Origin: Pedobacter antarcticus
GTDB lineage: Bacteria; Bacteroidota; Bacteroidia; Sphingobacteriales; Sphingobacteriaceae
Direction of reading: 5' to 3'
DNA length: 64,000 nucleotides
Assembly (NCBI RefSeq): GCF_900112985.1
Contig: NZ_FONS01000003.1
Coordinates: 186,001 to 250,000, forward strand
In this document: positions 43,400-50,788 of the stretch, piece by piece
Layout of the letters: the number at the start of each line of letters is the position of its first letter
Numbering within the stretch: the stretch's first letter is position 1
The notes under the pieces: model-generated
Databases searched by the model: none
The model's input: the letters and a program-made list of their open reading frames with translations, nothing else
Told to the model about the DNA's origin: nothing
Made by a program: the position numbers and the translations under genes

Positions 43400-44847
43400 T
43401 ACTGATCTTCAGCAGCCTCTTCAAAGAGGCCTGCGGAGAAATTTACTAAAAAGAGTTCTTTCCGCGAACGTGTTACAGCTGTATACAGCCACCGGAGGAA
43501 CTCTATATCGATCATATCATCGGTAAGATAACCCTGATCTACAAAAACGGCATCCCATTGTCCACCCTGTGCTTTATGACAGGTTACAGCATAGGCAAAT
43601 TTGATTTGCAGTGCGTTGTAAAATGGGTCTGCTTTGATTGCCAGCATCCGTTCGCGCCGATTTGTAATGTGTTCATAATCGGCTGAAAGCCCCTCAAACA
43701 ACTTTTTACTATCCTCATAACTCAAATTAGGGGTTTCACCCTGAAGTGTGTCCAGCATAACCTTGCAGGTAATCTGCCCCGCATCAGGATAATCAAAGAA
43801 CTCCAGTTGAACTTCGGCGAACCGAAAACCATAACGTTCCTCTTCCCTTCTTACCCGCACAATTCTCGCCATATCACCGTTAGCAATAAAAGAACCCGCC
43901 TCATTATCAGGTAACCAGAAATAGTTATTCCTGACAATCATAATTTGATCGCCACCCGTGAGTTCCTCCTCCCGGTATAACAACCTTGTACGAATCTGCT
44001 GGTTATATATATTTGCCGATTTATTTGACCGGCAAACAACCAACGTATTTTCCATCTCGAACTTCCGGTATGCATACTCCAGCCCTTCTACCATCTTAAG
44101 CCCGGTCATTCTAAAAATATCATTATATCCTTTAGTGAAAAACTTTGGTATCAATGCCTTGTCTTCAGAATGGTCATCTTCTTGCTCCATTTCATTAATT
44201 AATACACGAAGCATAGACGCATTAGCCAGAATACCAGACTCCCTTCCCTGCCTGACCACTTCTTTTAATTCTGTATGAAATACTTCAAAACCGAAAGTCT
44301 GAGCTAAATAATCCCTGTTTAATGCGGGTGACTCCAGACTGCCTACCGGAGGTAGCTGCGCTGTGTCGCCGACAAAAAGAACAGCACAATTTTTTCCGTT
44401 ATAAATATAATCCACAATATCTTTCAGGAATGACGATCCACTTTTAGAATTCCATTCATCAGCAATCATAGATGCTTCATCTACAATAAAGAGCGTATTC
44501 TCGGCAAGATTTGGCGCCAGCTGAAAAGCCATTTCGGTAGAAACAGCCGACCTTTTTCTATAGATGCGCTTATGGACAGTCAATGCGGTTCTGCCTGAAT
44601 AATTACGCATTACTTTCGCGGCCCTACCCGTCGGCGCAAGCAGCACACTACGCATTTTAAAACGTGGCAAAGCTTTTACCAGTGCCGCAATTGAAGTCGT
44701 TTTTCCCGTTCCTGCATATCCCCTTAATATAAAACAACGTTGGTCAACCCGCCCGGTGAGGAAAGAAGCTACCTGTTCACAAAAATTCAGTTGTTCGGCT
44801 GTCGGCTCGTACTGGTAAGAACTGGCAATTAATACTGCATTATCCAT
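43396..44847 (-). CDS. RecD/Pif1-like superfamily 1 DNA helicase
   Basis: A 483-residue SF1 helicase. Motifs in order: Walker A GYAGTGKTTS near residue 47, motif Ia LLAPTGRAAKVM, Walker B VDEASM near 125, motif III GDTAQLPPVG near 160, and C-terminal motifs YAVTCHKAQGGQWD and LYTAVTRSRKEL. It is like the ATP-dependent RecD-like helicases of Bacteroidota, without the long N-terminal part of RecD2. A longer frame starts at 44913, but the ATG at 44847 fits the family better. It is divergent from the DUF3822 gene. Confidence 0.88.
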   Translation of the reverse strand: MDNAVLIASSYQYEPTAEQLNFCEQVASFLTGRVDQRCFILRGYAGTGKTTSIAALVKALPRFKMRSVLLAPTGRAAKVMRNYSGRTALTVHKRIYRKRSAVSTEMAFQLAPNLAENTLFIVDEASMIADEWNSKSGSSFLKDIVDYIYNGKNCAVLFVGDTAQLPPVGSLESPALNRDYLAQTFGFEVFHTELKEVVRQGRESGILANASMLRVLINEMEQEDDHSEDKALIPKFFTKGYNDIFRMTGLKMVEGLEYAYRKFEMENTLVVCRSNKSANIYNQQIRTRLLYREEELTGGDQIMIVRNNYFWLPDNEAGSFIANGDMARIVRVRREEERYGFRFAEVQLEFFDYPDAGQITCKVMLDTLQGETPNLSYEDSKKLFEGLSADYEHITNRRERMLAIKADPFYNALQIKFAYAVTCHKAQGGQWDAVFVDQGYLTDDMIDIEFLRWLYTAVTRSRKELFLVNFSAGLFEEAAEDQY

Positions 44848-44867
44848 TTTACAAATATGCAATGGTG

Positions 44868-44894
44868 TTGTTATAGAAAAAAGAATTAATTTTG
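44868..44894 (+). promoter_or_regulatory. Promoter beside the DUF3822 start
   Basis: TTG (44868-44870), a 16-base spacer and TAATTTTG (44887-44894). The -7 element ends only 5 bases before the ATG at 44900, so a leaderless mRNA is likely. Confidence 0.5.
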
Positions 44895-44899
44895 CTAAG

Positions 44900-45733
44900 A
44901 TGAACAAGAGCAAAAACAGTATACTTTTGGTAGATCCGGAGTTTGATCCGCAGACTGCCTCGTCCTGCAGCTTGCTAATGAAAATAACCGGAGACAGTCT
45001 TTCCTACGCGATAATAGATTTGGAGAAAAGGCAATTGAAGGCGGTCTTCGATATGCAGGAATGTGATCCGGCTTCAGGAGCTCTGTTGCATACGCTTAAG
45101 AATGACAGCTACCTGCAGCTTCCATTTCAAAAAATAAGGGCTGCAGTTTACACCTCTTATCATCTGAGTGTACCAGACGCTGTTTACCAGACGGAAAAAG
45201 CCGCCGAATACAGTAATTTCTTTCCGTCCGGATTAACAGGGAATCTCTATACACGTCCTTGTAAAGAATTTGGATTTACTTCGGTGTTCAATATTGAAAA
45301 GTCTACTGTAAAGTTATTGGAAGATCATCTGCCGGGAGCGGAGTTATTCGATCAGCATGCGCCAGCGCTTGCATTAGCCGGTAAATCCGAAACCAGCAGT
45401 TTGTCCCTCGACTTTACTGCGGGCTCGTTTCATGCTGTTGTTTTAGAGAATGGAAAGCTTGTTTATCTCAATAACTTTGAATTCGAAAATACAGATGAAT
45501 TCAATTATTTCCTGTTACTAATTATAAAACAGCTTAAACTGGATACAAAAATCATCCAACTGCAGTTGAGTGGAATTATTCATGAAAATGATGATACCTA
45601 CAATTGTCTCTTAAAATATTTCAGCAAAATTAACTTTACACAGCCTCCTGCAGGCGATATCGACCACACCATATTAGATGATATGCCGGGACATTATTAC
45701 AGCAGTTTAATAGCTTTTGACTTATGCGTATAA
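44900..45733 (+). CDS. DUF3822 family protein
   Basis: A 277-residue cytosolic protein of the Bacteroidota-specific DUF3822 family, usually found next to rsmD and coaD as here. The pattern of two alternating alpha/beta halves (SLLMKITGDSLSYAIID near 25-41; LSLDFTAGSFHAVVLENGKLVYLNNF near 170) suggests an actin/ASKHA-like fold, which is inference. The function is unknown. It overlaps the next gene by 10 bases. Confidence 0.8.
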   Translation: MNKSKNSILLVDPEFDPQTASSCSLLMKITGDSLSYAIIDLEKRQLKAVFDMQECDPASGALLHTLKNDSYLQLPFQKIRAAVYTSYHLSVPDAVYQTEKAAEYSNFFPSGLTGNLYTRPCKEFGFTSVFNIEKSTVKLLEDHLPGAELFDQHAPALALAGKSETSSLSLDFTAGSFHAVVLENGKLVYLNNFEFENTDEFNYFLLLIIKQLKLDTKIIQLQLSGIIHENDDTYNCLLKYFSKINFTQPPAGDIDHTILDDMPGHYYSSLIAFDLCV

Positions 45734-46263
45734 TCGGAGGATCACTCAAAGGTATCAGGATGAATGCACCTGCAAGCCTTCCGGTAAGACCGACCACCGA
45801 TATGGCCAAAGAGGCCTTGTTCAATATTCTCTATAATACTTACGATTTTGATAATTGTGACGTCCTGGACCTGTTTTGCGGAACGGGAAATATCAGTATA
45901 GAGTTTGTCTCCCGGGGAATTAAGTCCGTTACTTCTGTTGATAAACATTCAGGCTGCATCCACTGGATAAAGTCTGTAATAGAGCATTATAAACTCGAAG
46001 GCATCAATTTGCAAAAAGCAGATGTATTCAAGTTTTTAGAGCAGCATAACGGAAAGTATCAGATTATTTTCGCGGACCCCCCTTACGATCTGGCGACTAT
46101 CCCGCGTATCCCGGAACTTGTTGCACAAAGACAATTACTAACCGAAAACGGTTTACTTGTGGTAGAACACCCGTCATTCCTAAAACTGAATAATCAACCA
46201 GGTTATACAGAGACCAGAAGATACGGAAATTCCTCTTTCAGCTTTTTCAACTATATCCCATAA
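45724..46263 (+). CDS. rsmD: 16S rRNA (guanine966-N2)-methyltransferase
   Basis: A 179-residue SAM-dependent enzyme that methylates G966 of 16S rRNA during ribosome assembly. The typical start MRIIGGSLKG, the RPTTDMAKEALFNIL segment, the SAM loop VLDLFCGTGNISIE and the catalytic DPPYD at about residue 118 are all present. It sits between DUF3822 and coaD, a conserved order. Confidence 0.93.
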   Translation: MRIIGGSLKGIRMNAPASLPVRPTTDMAKEALFNILYNTYDFDNCDVLDLFCGTGNISIEFVSRGIKSVTSVDKHSGCIHWIKSVIEHYKLEGINLQKADVFKFLEQHNGKYQIIFADPPYDLATIPRIPELVAQRQLLTENGLLVVEHPSFLKLNNQPGYTETRRYGNSSFSFFNYIP

Positions 46264-46272
46264 GCATATCCC

Positions 46273-46743
46273 ATGAAAATAGCACTTTTCCCTGGTTCAT
46301 TTGACCCGCTGACCATTGCACATGCAGACATTCTTAAACGTGCATTACCTTTATTTGATAAAATAATAGTCGGTATCGGCTTGAACAGCTCTAAACAAAG
46401 TTTCTTGTCCGGAGAGGTCAGACAACAAATTGTAGAGGCTGTATTCCACGACTTTGATAATGTAGAAGTACAGTCTTATGAAGGACTGACGGTAGATTTT
46501 TGCAGAAAGATCAATGCTACCTATATGATTCGGGGAATCCGATCTGTTGGTGATTTTGAATATGAAAGGGCTATTTCACAGATTAATCAGACGATGATGC
46601 CCGAAGTGGAAACTATATTTATACTAAGCAAACCGCAATATTCGGCAGTCAGCTCCACCATAGTTCGGGATATACTTCGAAACCATGGTGATGTTACCCC
46701 ATTCCTGCCGAAGGAAGCGTTTCCCTTCCTTCCGCAGGCCTAA
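46273..46743 (+). CDS. coaD: Phosphopantetheine adenylyltransferase
   Basis: It makes dephospho-CoA from 4'-phosphopantetheine and ATP, the fourth step of CoA synthesis. The 156-residue protein has the nucleotidyltransferase motif GSFDPLTIAHADIL near residue 9 (TIAH in the place of the usual T/HxGH), RGIRSVGDFEYE near 90 and the C-terminal SSTIVRDI near 128. It starts nine bases after rsmD and is the last gene of the operon. Confidence 0.94.
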   Translation: MKIALFPGSFDPLTIAHADILKRALPLFDKIIVGIGLNSSKQSFLSGEVRQQIVEAVFHDFDNVEVQSYEGLTVDFCRKINATYMIRGIRSVGDFEYERAISQINQTMMPEVETIFILSKPQYSAVSSTIVRDILRNHGDVTPFLPKEAFPFLPQA

Positions 46744-46752
46744 GTTTATAAA

Positions 46753-47379
46753 TTATTGGAGCAGGCGATCAGTTGTCAGATTTCCTGCTTCCATCACATC
46801 CATAATTGACGGGTAGGTGTTTTCCAAAACAGCGCTCACCTGATCTGCACTTAGCCACTCAGCTTTAGTAATACCTTCTTCCCTTTGTGGGATCAATACA
46901 GGAATCCCTTTTACGGACATTGCGTACCAGTTCGTTTTCTTCAGGGCCAATTTATTACCTAAGACATAGATATGGTAAGTCCTGCATAATTTTTTACCGC
47001 TCTTCCATACTTTAACACCACATTCCTCTTCTACCTCGCGCCACCCTGCTTCACGCATTCCCTCGCCTTTTTCGACCTTACCTTTTGGCAGATCCCATTT
47101 TTTATTCCGGTATATAAAAAGATATCCGTCTTTTGCGTTTTTCACCAAACCGCCAGCGGCTTTGACCAGCGTACAGCTACTTTTAAGCTGTTTAAAAACA
47201 GCTTTGGTATCGTCAGTAATTAGTACATAATGTTTATTTCCAGCCAGATCCAGCTGTGCATAAAAGTTCAGAAAATTAAATCCTTTCACGGGTACTTCCT
47301 GTACAGGAACGTTCATCACTGGCAATTGCTTACTAATAATCAGTGCATTATTATTGATATAGATCCTGTAGGTCTTCAT
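46753..47379 (-). CDS. Nudix hydrolase
   Basis: A 208-residue protein with a complete Nudix box (GKVEKGEGMREAGWREVEEECGV, about residues 111-133, given here as G-x5-E-x7-REVEEECG), which binds metal and cleaves nucleoside diphosphate-linked compounds. An N-terminal part of about 75 residues precedes it and is outside the core domain. The substrate is unknown. It converges on coaD. Confidence 0.88.
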   Translation of the reverse strand: MKTYRIYINNNALIISKQLPVMNVPVQEVPVKGFNFLNFYAQLDLAGNKHYVLITDDTKAVFKQLKSSCTLVKAAGGLVKNAKDGYLFIYRNKKWDLPKGKVEKGEGMREAGWREVEEECGVKVWKSGKKLCRTYHIYVLGNKLALKKTNWYAMSVKGIPVLIPQREEGITKAEWLSADQVSAVLENTYPSIMDVMEAGNLTTDRLLQ

Positions 47380-47544
47380 GTTTATAAATTAAAATCAGGA
47401 AATAAAAGTAAATAAATTCTGTATGCTGCGCAAAGTCAATGGATATTTTTTGCCAAACAAGACTATTTAGCAATTATACCCCTGAGTATCAATAACTGGC
47501 AAAAAAAGAACTAATGCTTTATGGAATAAAGCTATTATTTTGAG

Positions 47545-47552
47545 TAATTTTG
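47545..47552 (+). promoter_or_regulatory. -7 element (TAATTTTG) beside the pyrE start
   Basis: It matches TAnnTTTG and ends four bases before the ATG at 47557, so the mRNA may be leaderless. No clear TTG is found at -33. Confidence 0.45.
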
Positions 47553-47556
47553 GATC

Positions 47557-48216
47557 ATGTATAATAAAAGTGATATTGAATTAAAGGTAGCTGAATTTTT
47601 ACTTCAAATTAAAGCAATAAAATTACAGCCAAATAACCCGTTTACTTGGGCTTCAGGCTGGAAATCTCCAATTTATTGCGATAATAGGGTGACGCTCTCC
47701 CATCCCTCAGTACGAACATACATCCGACAAAAACTTACCCAGCTTATTCAGGAAGAATTCGGATCGGTAGATCTGATAGCCGGCGTTGCGACTGCAGGAA
47801 TACCTCAGGGTGTCCTTGTTGCACAGGAATTAGGCCTGCCATTTGCTTATGTAAGAGCGAAAGCAAAAGAACACGGAACAGGTAGCCTGATCGAAGGTGA
47901 AATCATTGAAGGACAGCGCGTAGTTGTTGTGGAAGATCTTATATCAACCGGCAAGAGCAGTCTACAGGCAGTTCAGGCATTGAAAGATGCGGGATTATCT
48001 GTAGCCGGATTAGTTTCTATTTTCACTTATGGCTTTGATATCGCCGAAGAGAATTTCAAAGAAGCTAAATGTCGCTTTGCTACATTATCCAACTATAATA
48101 CATTAATTCAATATGCTGCGGAAAACAGCTTCATCGCACAAAGTGAAGTAGACTTGTTGAACCAATGGAGAAGAAACCCTGCAGAATGGGGTAAAAATGC
48201 AGACCAAAAAAACTAG
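47557..48216 (+). CDS. pyrE: Orotate phosphoribosyltransferase
   Basis: It makes orotidine 5'-phosphate from orotate and PRPP, the fifth step of pyrimidine synthesis. The 219-residue protein has the substrate loop NPFTWASGWKSPIYCDNR near residue 26, AGVATAGIPQG near 88 and the PRPP-binding VVVVEDLISTGKSS near 125. It is followed six bases later by an SRPBCC gene in the same operon. Confidence 0.94.
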   Translation: MYNKSDIELKVAEFLLQIKAIKLQPNNPFTWASGWKSPIYCDNRVTLSHPSVRTYIRQKLTQLIQEEFGSVDLIAGVATAGIPQGVLVAQELGLPFAYVRAKAKEHGTGSLIEGEIIEGQRVVVVEDLISTGKSSLQAVQALKDAGLSVAGLVSIFTYGFDIAEENFKEAKCRFATLSNYNTLIQYAAENSFIAQSEVDLLNQWRRNPAEWGKNADQKN

Positions 48217-48221
48217 CTAAG

Positions 48222-48620
48222 ATGACTGTAATCGAAAGTGTTGCCACTATTAATCGTCCTGTAGATCAGGTGTATGCTTTTTTAGCAGACATGAATAATC
48301 ACCAGCAGCTGATGCCTGAGAATATCTATAACTGGACCTCTACCACAGATGAAGCCAACTTTACTATCCAAAACATGGCTAAGCTTGCATTAAAGATATC
48401 AAGCCGTATCGAAAATCAGGAGCTAATTGCTGTTCCTAGTGAAAAAGCACCCTTTGATCTGGAGTTAAAGTGGACCGTATCCGATAATGGAGATGGGACA
48501 ACTATCGCAACACATATTATATCGGCAGATCTTAATATGATGATGAAAATGCTGGCAGCAGGTCCTTTACAAAAACTTGCAGACCACCAGACAAGCAGAT
48601 TAGCAGAAATATTAGCCTAA
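48222..48620 (+). CDS. SRPBCC family protein
   Basis: A 132-residue helix-grip domain (TVIESVATINRPVDQVYAFLADMNNHQQLM at the N-terminus; C-terminal amphipathic helix with LAGPLQKLADHQTSRLAEIL-like sequence). It is co-transcribed with pyrE. Its role is unknown; the family binds hydrophobic ligands. A very long palindromic terminator follows. Confidence 0.78.
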   Translation: MTVIESVATINRPVDQVYAFLADMNNHQQLMPENIYNWTSTTDEANFTIQNMAKLALKISSRIENQELIAVPSEKAPFDLELKWTVSDNGDGTTIATHIISADLNMMMKMLAAGPLQKLADHQTSRLAEILA

Positions 48621-48642
48621 TATCACAATATTCAATATCCCG

Positions 48643-48696
48643 TTTCTGGGCATAAAAAAAGCTGATCTAAAGATCAGCTTTTTTTATGCCCAGAAA
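48643..48696. terminator. Long bidirectional terminator (26 bp perfect palindrome)
   Basis: Positions 48643-48668 and 48671-48696 are perfect reverse complements around AA. The core GCTGATCT/AGATCAGC is flanked by A7/T7 runs, so it can end transcription in both directions. The pairing extends another 11 bases on each side beyond the T run. It lies between convergent genes. Confidence 0.85.
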
Positions 48697-48734
48697 TTGT
48701 TTCCCAACTATCAGTTTGGAACCGAAACAGAATG

Positions 48735-49541
48735 CTACAGTAAGCTGAATTTAAAATATACCGGTACGTGATCCGATATTTTTCTCGCAGCCTTCAGATC
48801 TTCAAAAGCGGTATAGAAATGTATCACACCCGAGTTGATACAATTGATAAAAGCTTTTTGATAGAAGAAATTATCGTAGGCTGAAGCCAGGCAATCACCC
48901 TGTATACATTTTTGCCTCAGCGTCGTTTTCTGCTTTTGAAAAGCAGGCGGATAACCCATCCTTTTTAAGGGGTTAAAAACAGTATGAGATTCCGGAAGAT
49001 TAAAATCACCCAGGAAAATCAAAATATCGGATGGGTAAACAGCTGGGAGGTACTGGAGGTATTTGATCTCAGTTTCTGGCTGTTTAGCCTTAGGTACCGC
49101 ATGCAGACTAGCTAGTGTGAATTGCTTCTTACCCAATTTAAATCTTGCCATATATGGCTCCCTGTTAATCTCCAGGTTGTATTTTCTTTCAAGCCATGGC
49201 TCTCCTACCAAAGAAGTTTTACTCGTTTTCCATAAGTAAGCATAGCGCTCTTTACTGTATCTGTCTCCGGATGTCCCGTGACTAATCGTATAATCCCACT
49301 TGGCACCAGTTCTATTTAGCTCATCGTGAAGCCTGGCTACAGCTTGAGGGCCACCAGGACCGGCCACAACTTCCTGTATGGCTATGATATCATACTCCCG
49401 GAGAGTTTTGGCAATAAAAGTAATTTGCTCGTCAGTTTTGGATTTACCGAAATTCTGCAGGTTCCAGGAGCAAACCTGGATCGTCTGACCAAAAGCAGAA
49501 ATATTGATCAGGAATAAAAATAATAAAAGGAACTTCTTCAT
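48735..49541 (-). CDS. Secreted endonuclease/exonuclease/phosphatase-fold protein
   Basis: A 268-residue protein with a signal peptide ending SAFGQ and a DNase I-like fold. Catalytic and metal motifs: CSWNLQNFG, IIAIQEVV (Glu), SLHAVPK, FLGDFNLPE (Asp-x-Asn) and SDHVPVYF (Asp-His). It could be a secreted or periplasmic nuclease or phosphodiesterase; the substrate is not known. It follows the EamA gene by 35 bases. Confidence 0.88.
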   Translation of the reverse strand: MKKFLLLFLFLINISAFGQTIQVCSWNLQNFGKSKTDEQITFIAKTLREYDIIAIQEVVAGPGGPQAVARLHDELNRTGAKWDYTISHGTSGDRYSKERYAYLWKTSKTSLVGEPWLERKYNLEINREPYMARFKLGKKQFTLASLHAVPKAKQPETEIKYLQYLPAVYPSDILIFLGDFNLPESHTVFNPLKRMGYPPAFQKQKTTLRQKCIQGDCLASAYDNFFYQKAFINCINSGVIHFYTAFEDLKAARKISDHVPVYFKFSLL

Positions 49542-49576
49542 TAAATAATATTAGAGGAATAGCACAAAACGCTGGA

Positions 49577-50485
49577 TCAGGAACCGATGTCCTGTCTGGA
49601 TTGAATAATATTTTTGACGTTCATCAGGACTATTGCAAAGATAATCAGGGCAATTCCCAGCCATTGGGTAAGGTTTACTGGCTCTTTCAAAAGTATGAAA
49701 GCAAACATTACAGAAACCGGAAGTTCAATTGAAGCGACGATAGTTCCCAGGCTGATACCGGTTAAAGGCATGCCGCTCGTGAATAATAAAGGTGGTAGGA
49801 TCGTTCCGAAAAATGCCAGAAATAAACCCCAGGGCCAAAAAATACCGAAGTTGAAATCACCATAAGAGTTAGATGCAAAGATCAGCACGATTATACATAA
49901 GCCACCCAGTAGCATCCATAAACTACGCTGCATTGGTCTGAGATGCGTAGCAATACTGTTTGAAGAATACAGCGACAACGTATAGGACATTCCAGCAGCA
50001 AATCCCCAGGCTACACCTTTCCAGTTTAAGGCATGGACATCAGAAAAAATATTGGTTGCGAAAGCGGTTCCGAGCAATACAATTACTGTAGATAGAATTT
50101 TGAGCCCGGAAGGAACTTTTTTATCAAGTACGGCCTCCAGCAGCAAACCCATCCAGACCGACTGCATGAGCAGTACAATGGCTACCGAAACCGGTATAAA
50201 TTTAACCGCATAATAGTAAAAGATACTGGTCAGGCCTAAAGAACAGCCTCCAAGCATTAACCGCCAGATGGAACTGCCGGTTACTTTTTCTGTGTTGCCA
50301 CTCTTTTTTCCAATCAGCATATTAATCAGAAACATACCTGTTAACCCGATACTGAACTGGGCTGTTGTAACCTCGGCTGTTGTAAAACCTTTGTCGTAGG
50401 CAAGCCTTACTACTGTCGCGAGTGCTCCATAGCTAGATGCACCAAGGCCAACTAACAAGGCCCCTTTTATTGCGTTCTTTTTCAT
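49577..50485 (-). CDS. EamA/DMT-superfamily transporter
   Basis: A 302-residue inner-membrane protein with ten hydrophobic segments in two repeated EamA halves. FILLKEPVNLTQWLGIALI near the end is the typical KEP motif of the second repeat, and the first starts KGALLVGLGASSYGALATVVRLAY. Family members export amino acids or metabolites; the substrate is unknown. Confidence 0.88.
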   Translation of the reverse strand: MKKNAIKGALLVGLGASSYGALATVVRLAYDKGFTTAEVTTAQFSIGLTGMFLINMLIGKKSGNTEKVTGSSIWRLMLGGCSLGLTSIFYYYAVKFIPVSVAIVLLMQSVWMGLLLEAVLDKKVPSGLKILSTVIVLLGTAFATNIFSDVHALNWKGVAWGFAAGMSYTLSLYSSNSIATHLRPMQRSLWMLLGGLCIIVLIFASNSYGDFNFGIFWPWGLFLAFFGTILPPLLFTSGMPLTGISLGTIVASIELPVSVMFAFILLKEPVNLTQWLGIALIIFAIVLMNVKNIIQSRQDIGS

Positions 50486-50647
50486 TAATTATATCTTACT
50501 AAAATCAGGTGCAAAGGAAATCAATCCAGATTAATAAAATAGCAGAATATTGTAAGCTTATCTGCAAACCCTTCTGATACAGATCAATCATTTAGAATCA
50601 ACCTATTTCAGGGACAATAACGCTGACAGGAAACCAAGAAATTTTTA

Positions 50648-50709
50648 AATCAGATTGTAATTCAGACAAAAATTCAGTACAAATAACTTAAAATCAGACA
50701 TTTATTCAG
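50648..50709. repeat. Phased TCAG repeats upstream of clpB
   Basis: The tetramer TCAG, in an A/T-rich frame (AATCAGA or ATTCAGW), occurs at 50650, 50662, 50674, 50694 and 50706, with spacings 12, 12, 20 and 12. It lies 80-140 bases before clpB, in the 303-base gap between EamA and clpB. It could be a binding array for a regulator, but no known factor is recognised. Confidence 0.4.
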
Positions 50710-50788
50710 TATAAAATATCATTGAACGACATTTTAACAGTCTTTGATCCTTATTGTGATGTGGCATTTATTTTGAGCAAAGAGCTGT

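Noticed and set aside
48222..48620. SRPBCC gene as a pyrimidine pathway enzyme
   Set aside because: Linkage to pyrE alone does not support an enzyme role; the fold suggests only ligand binding.
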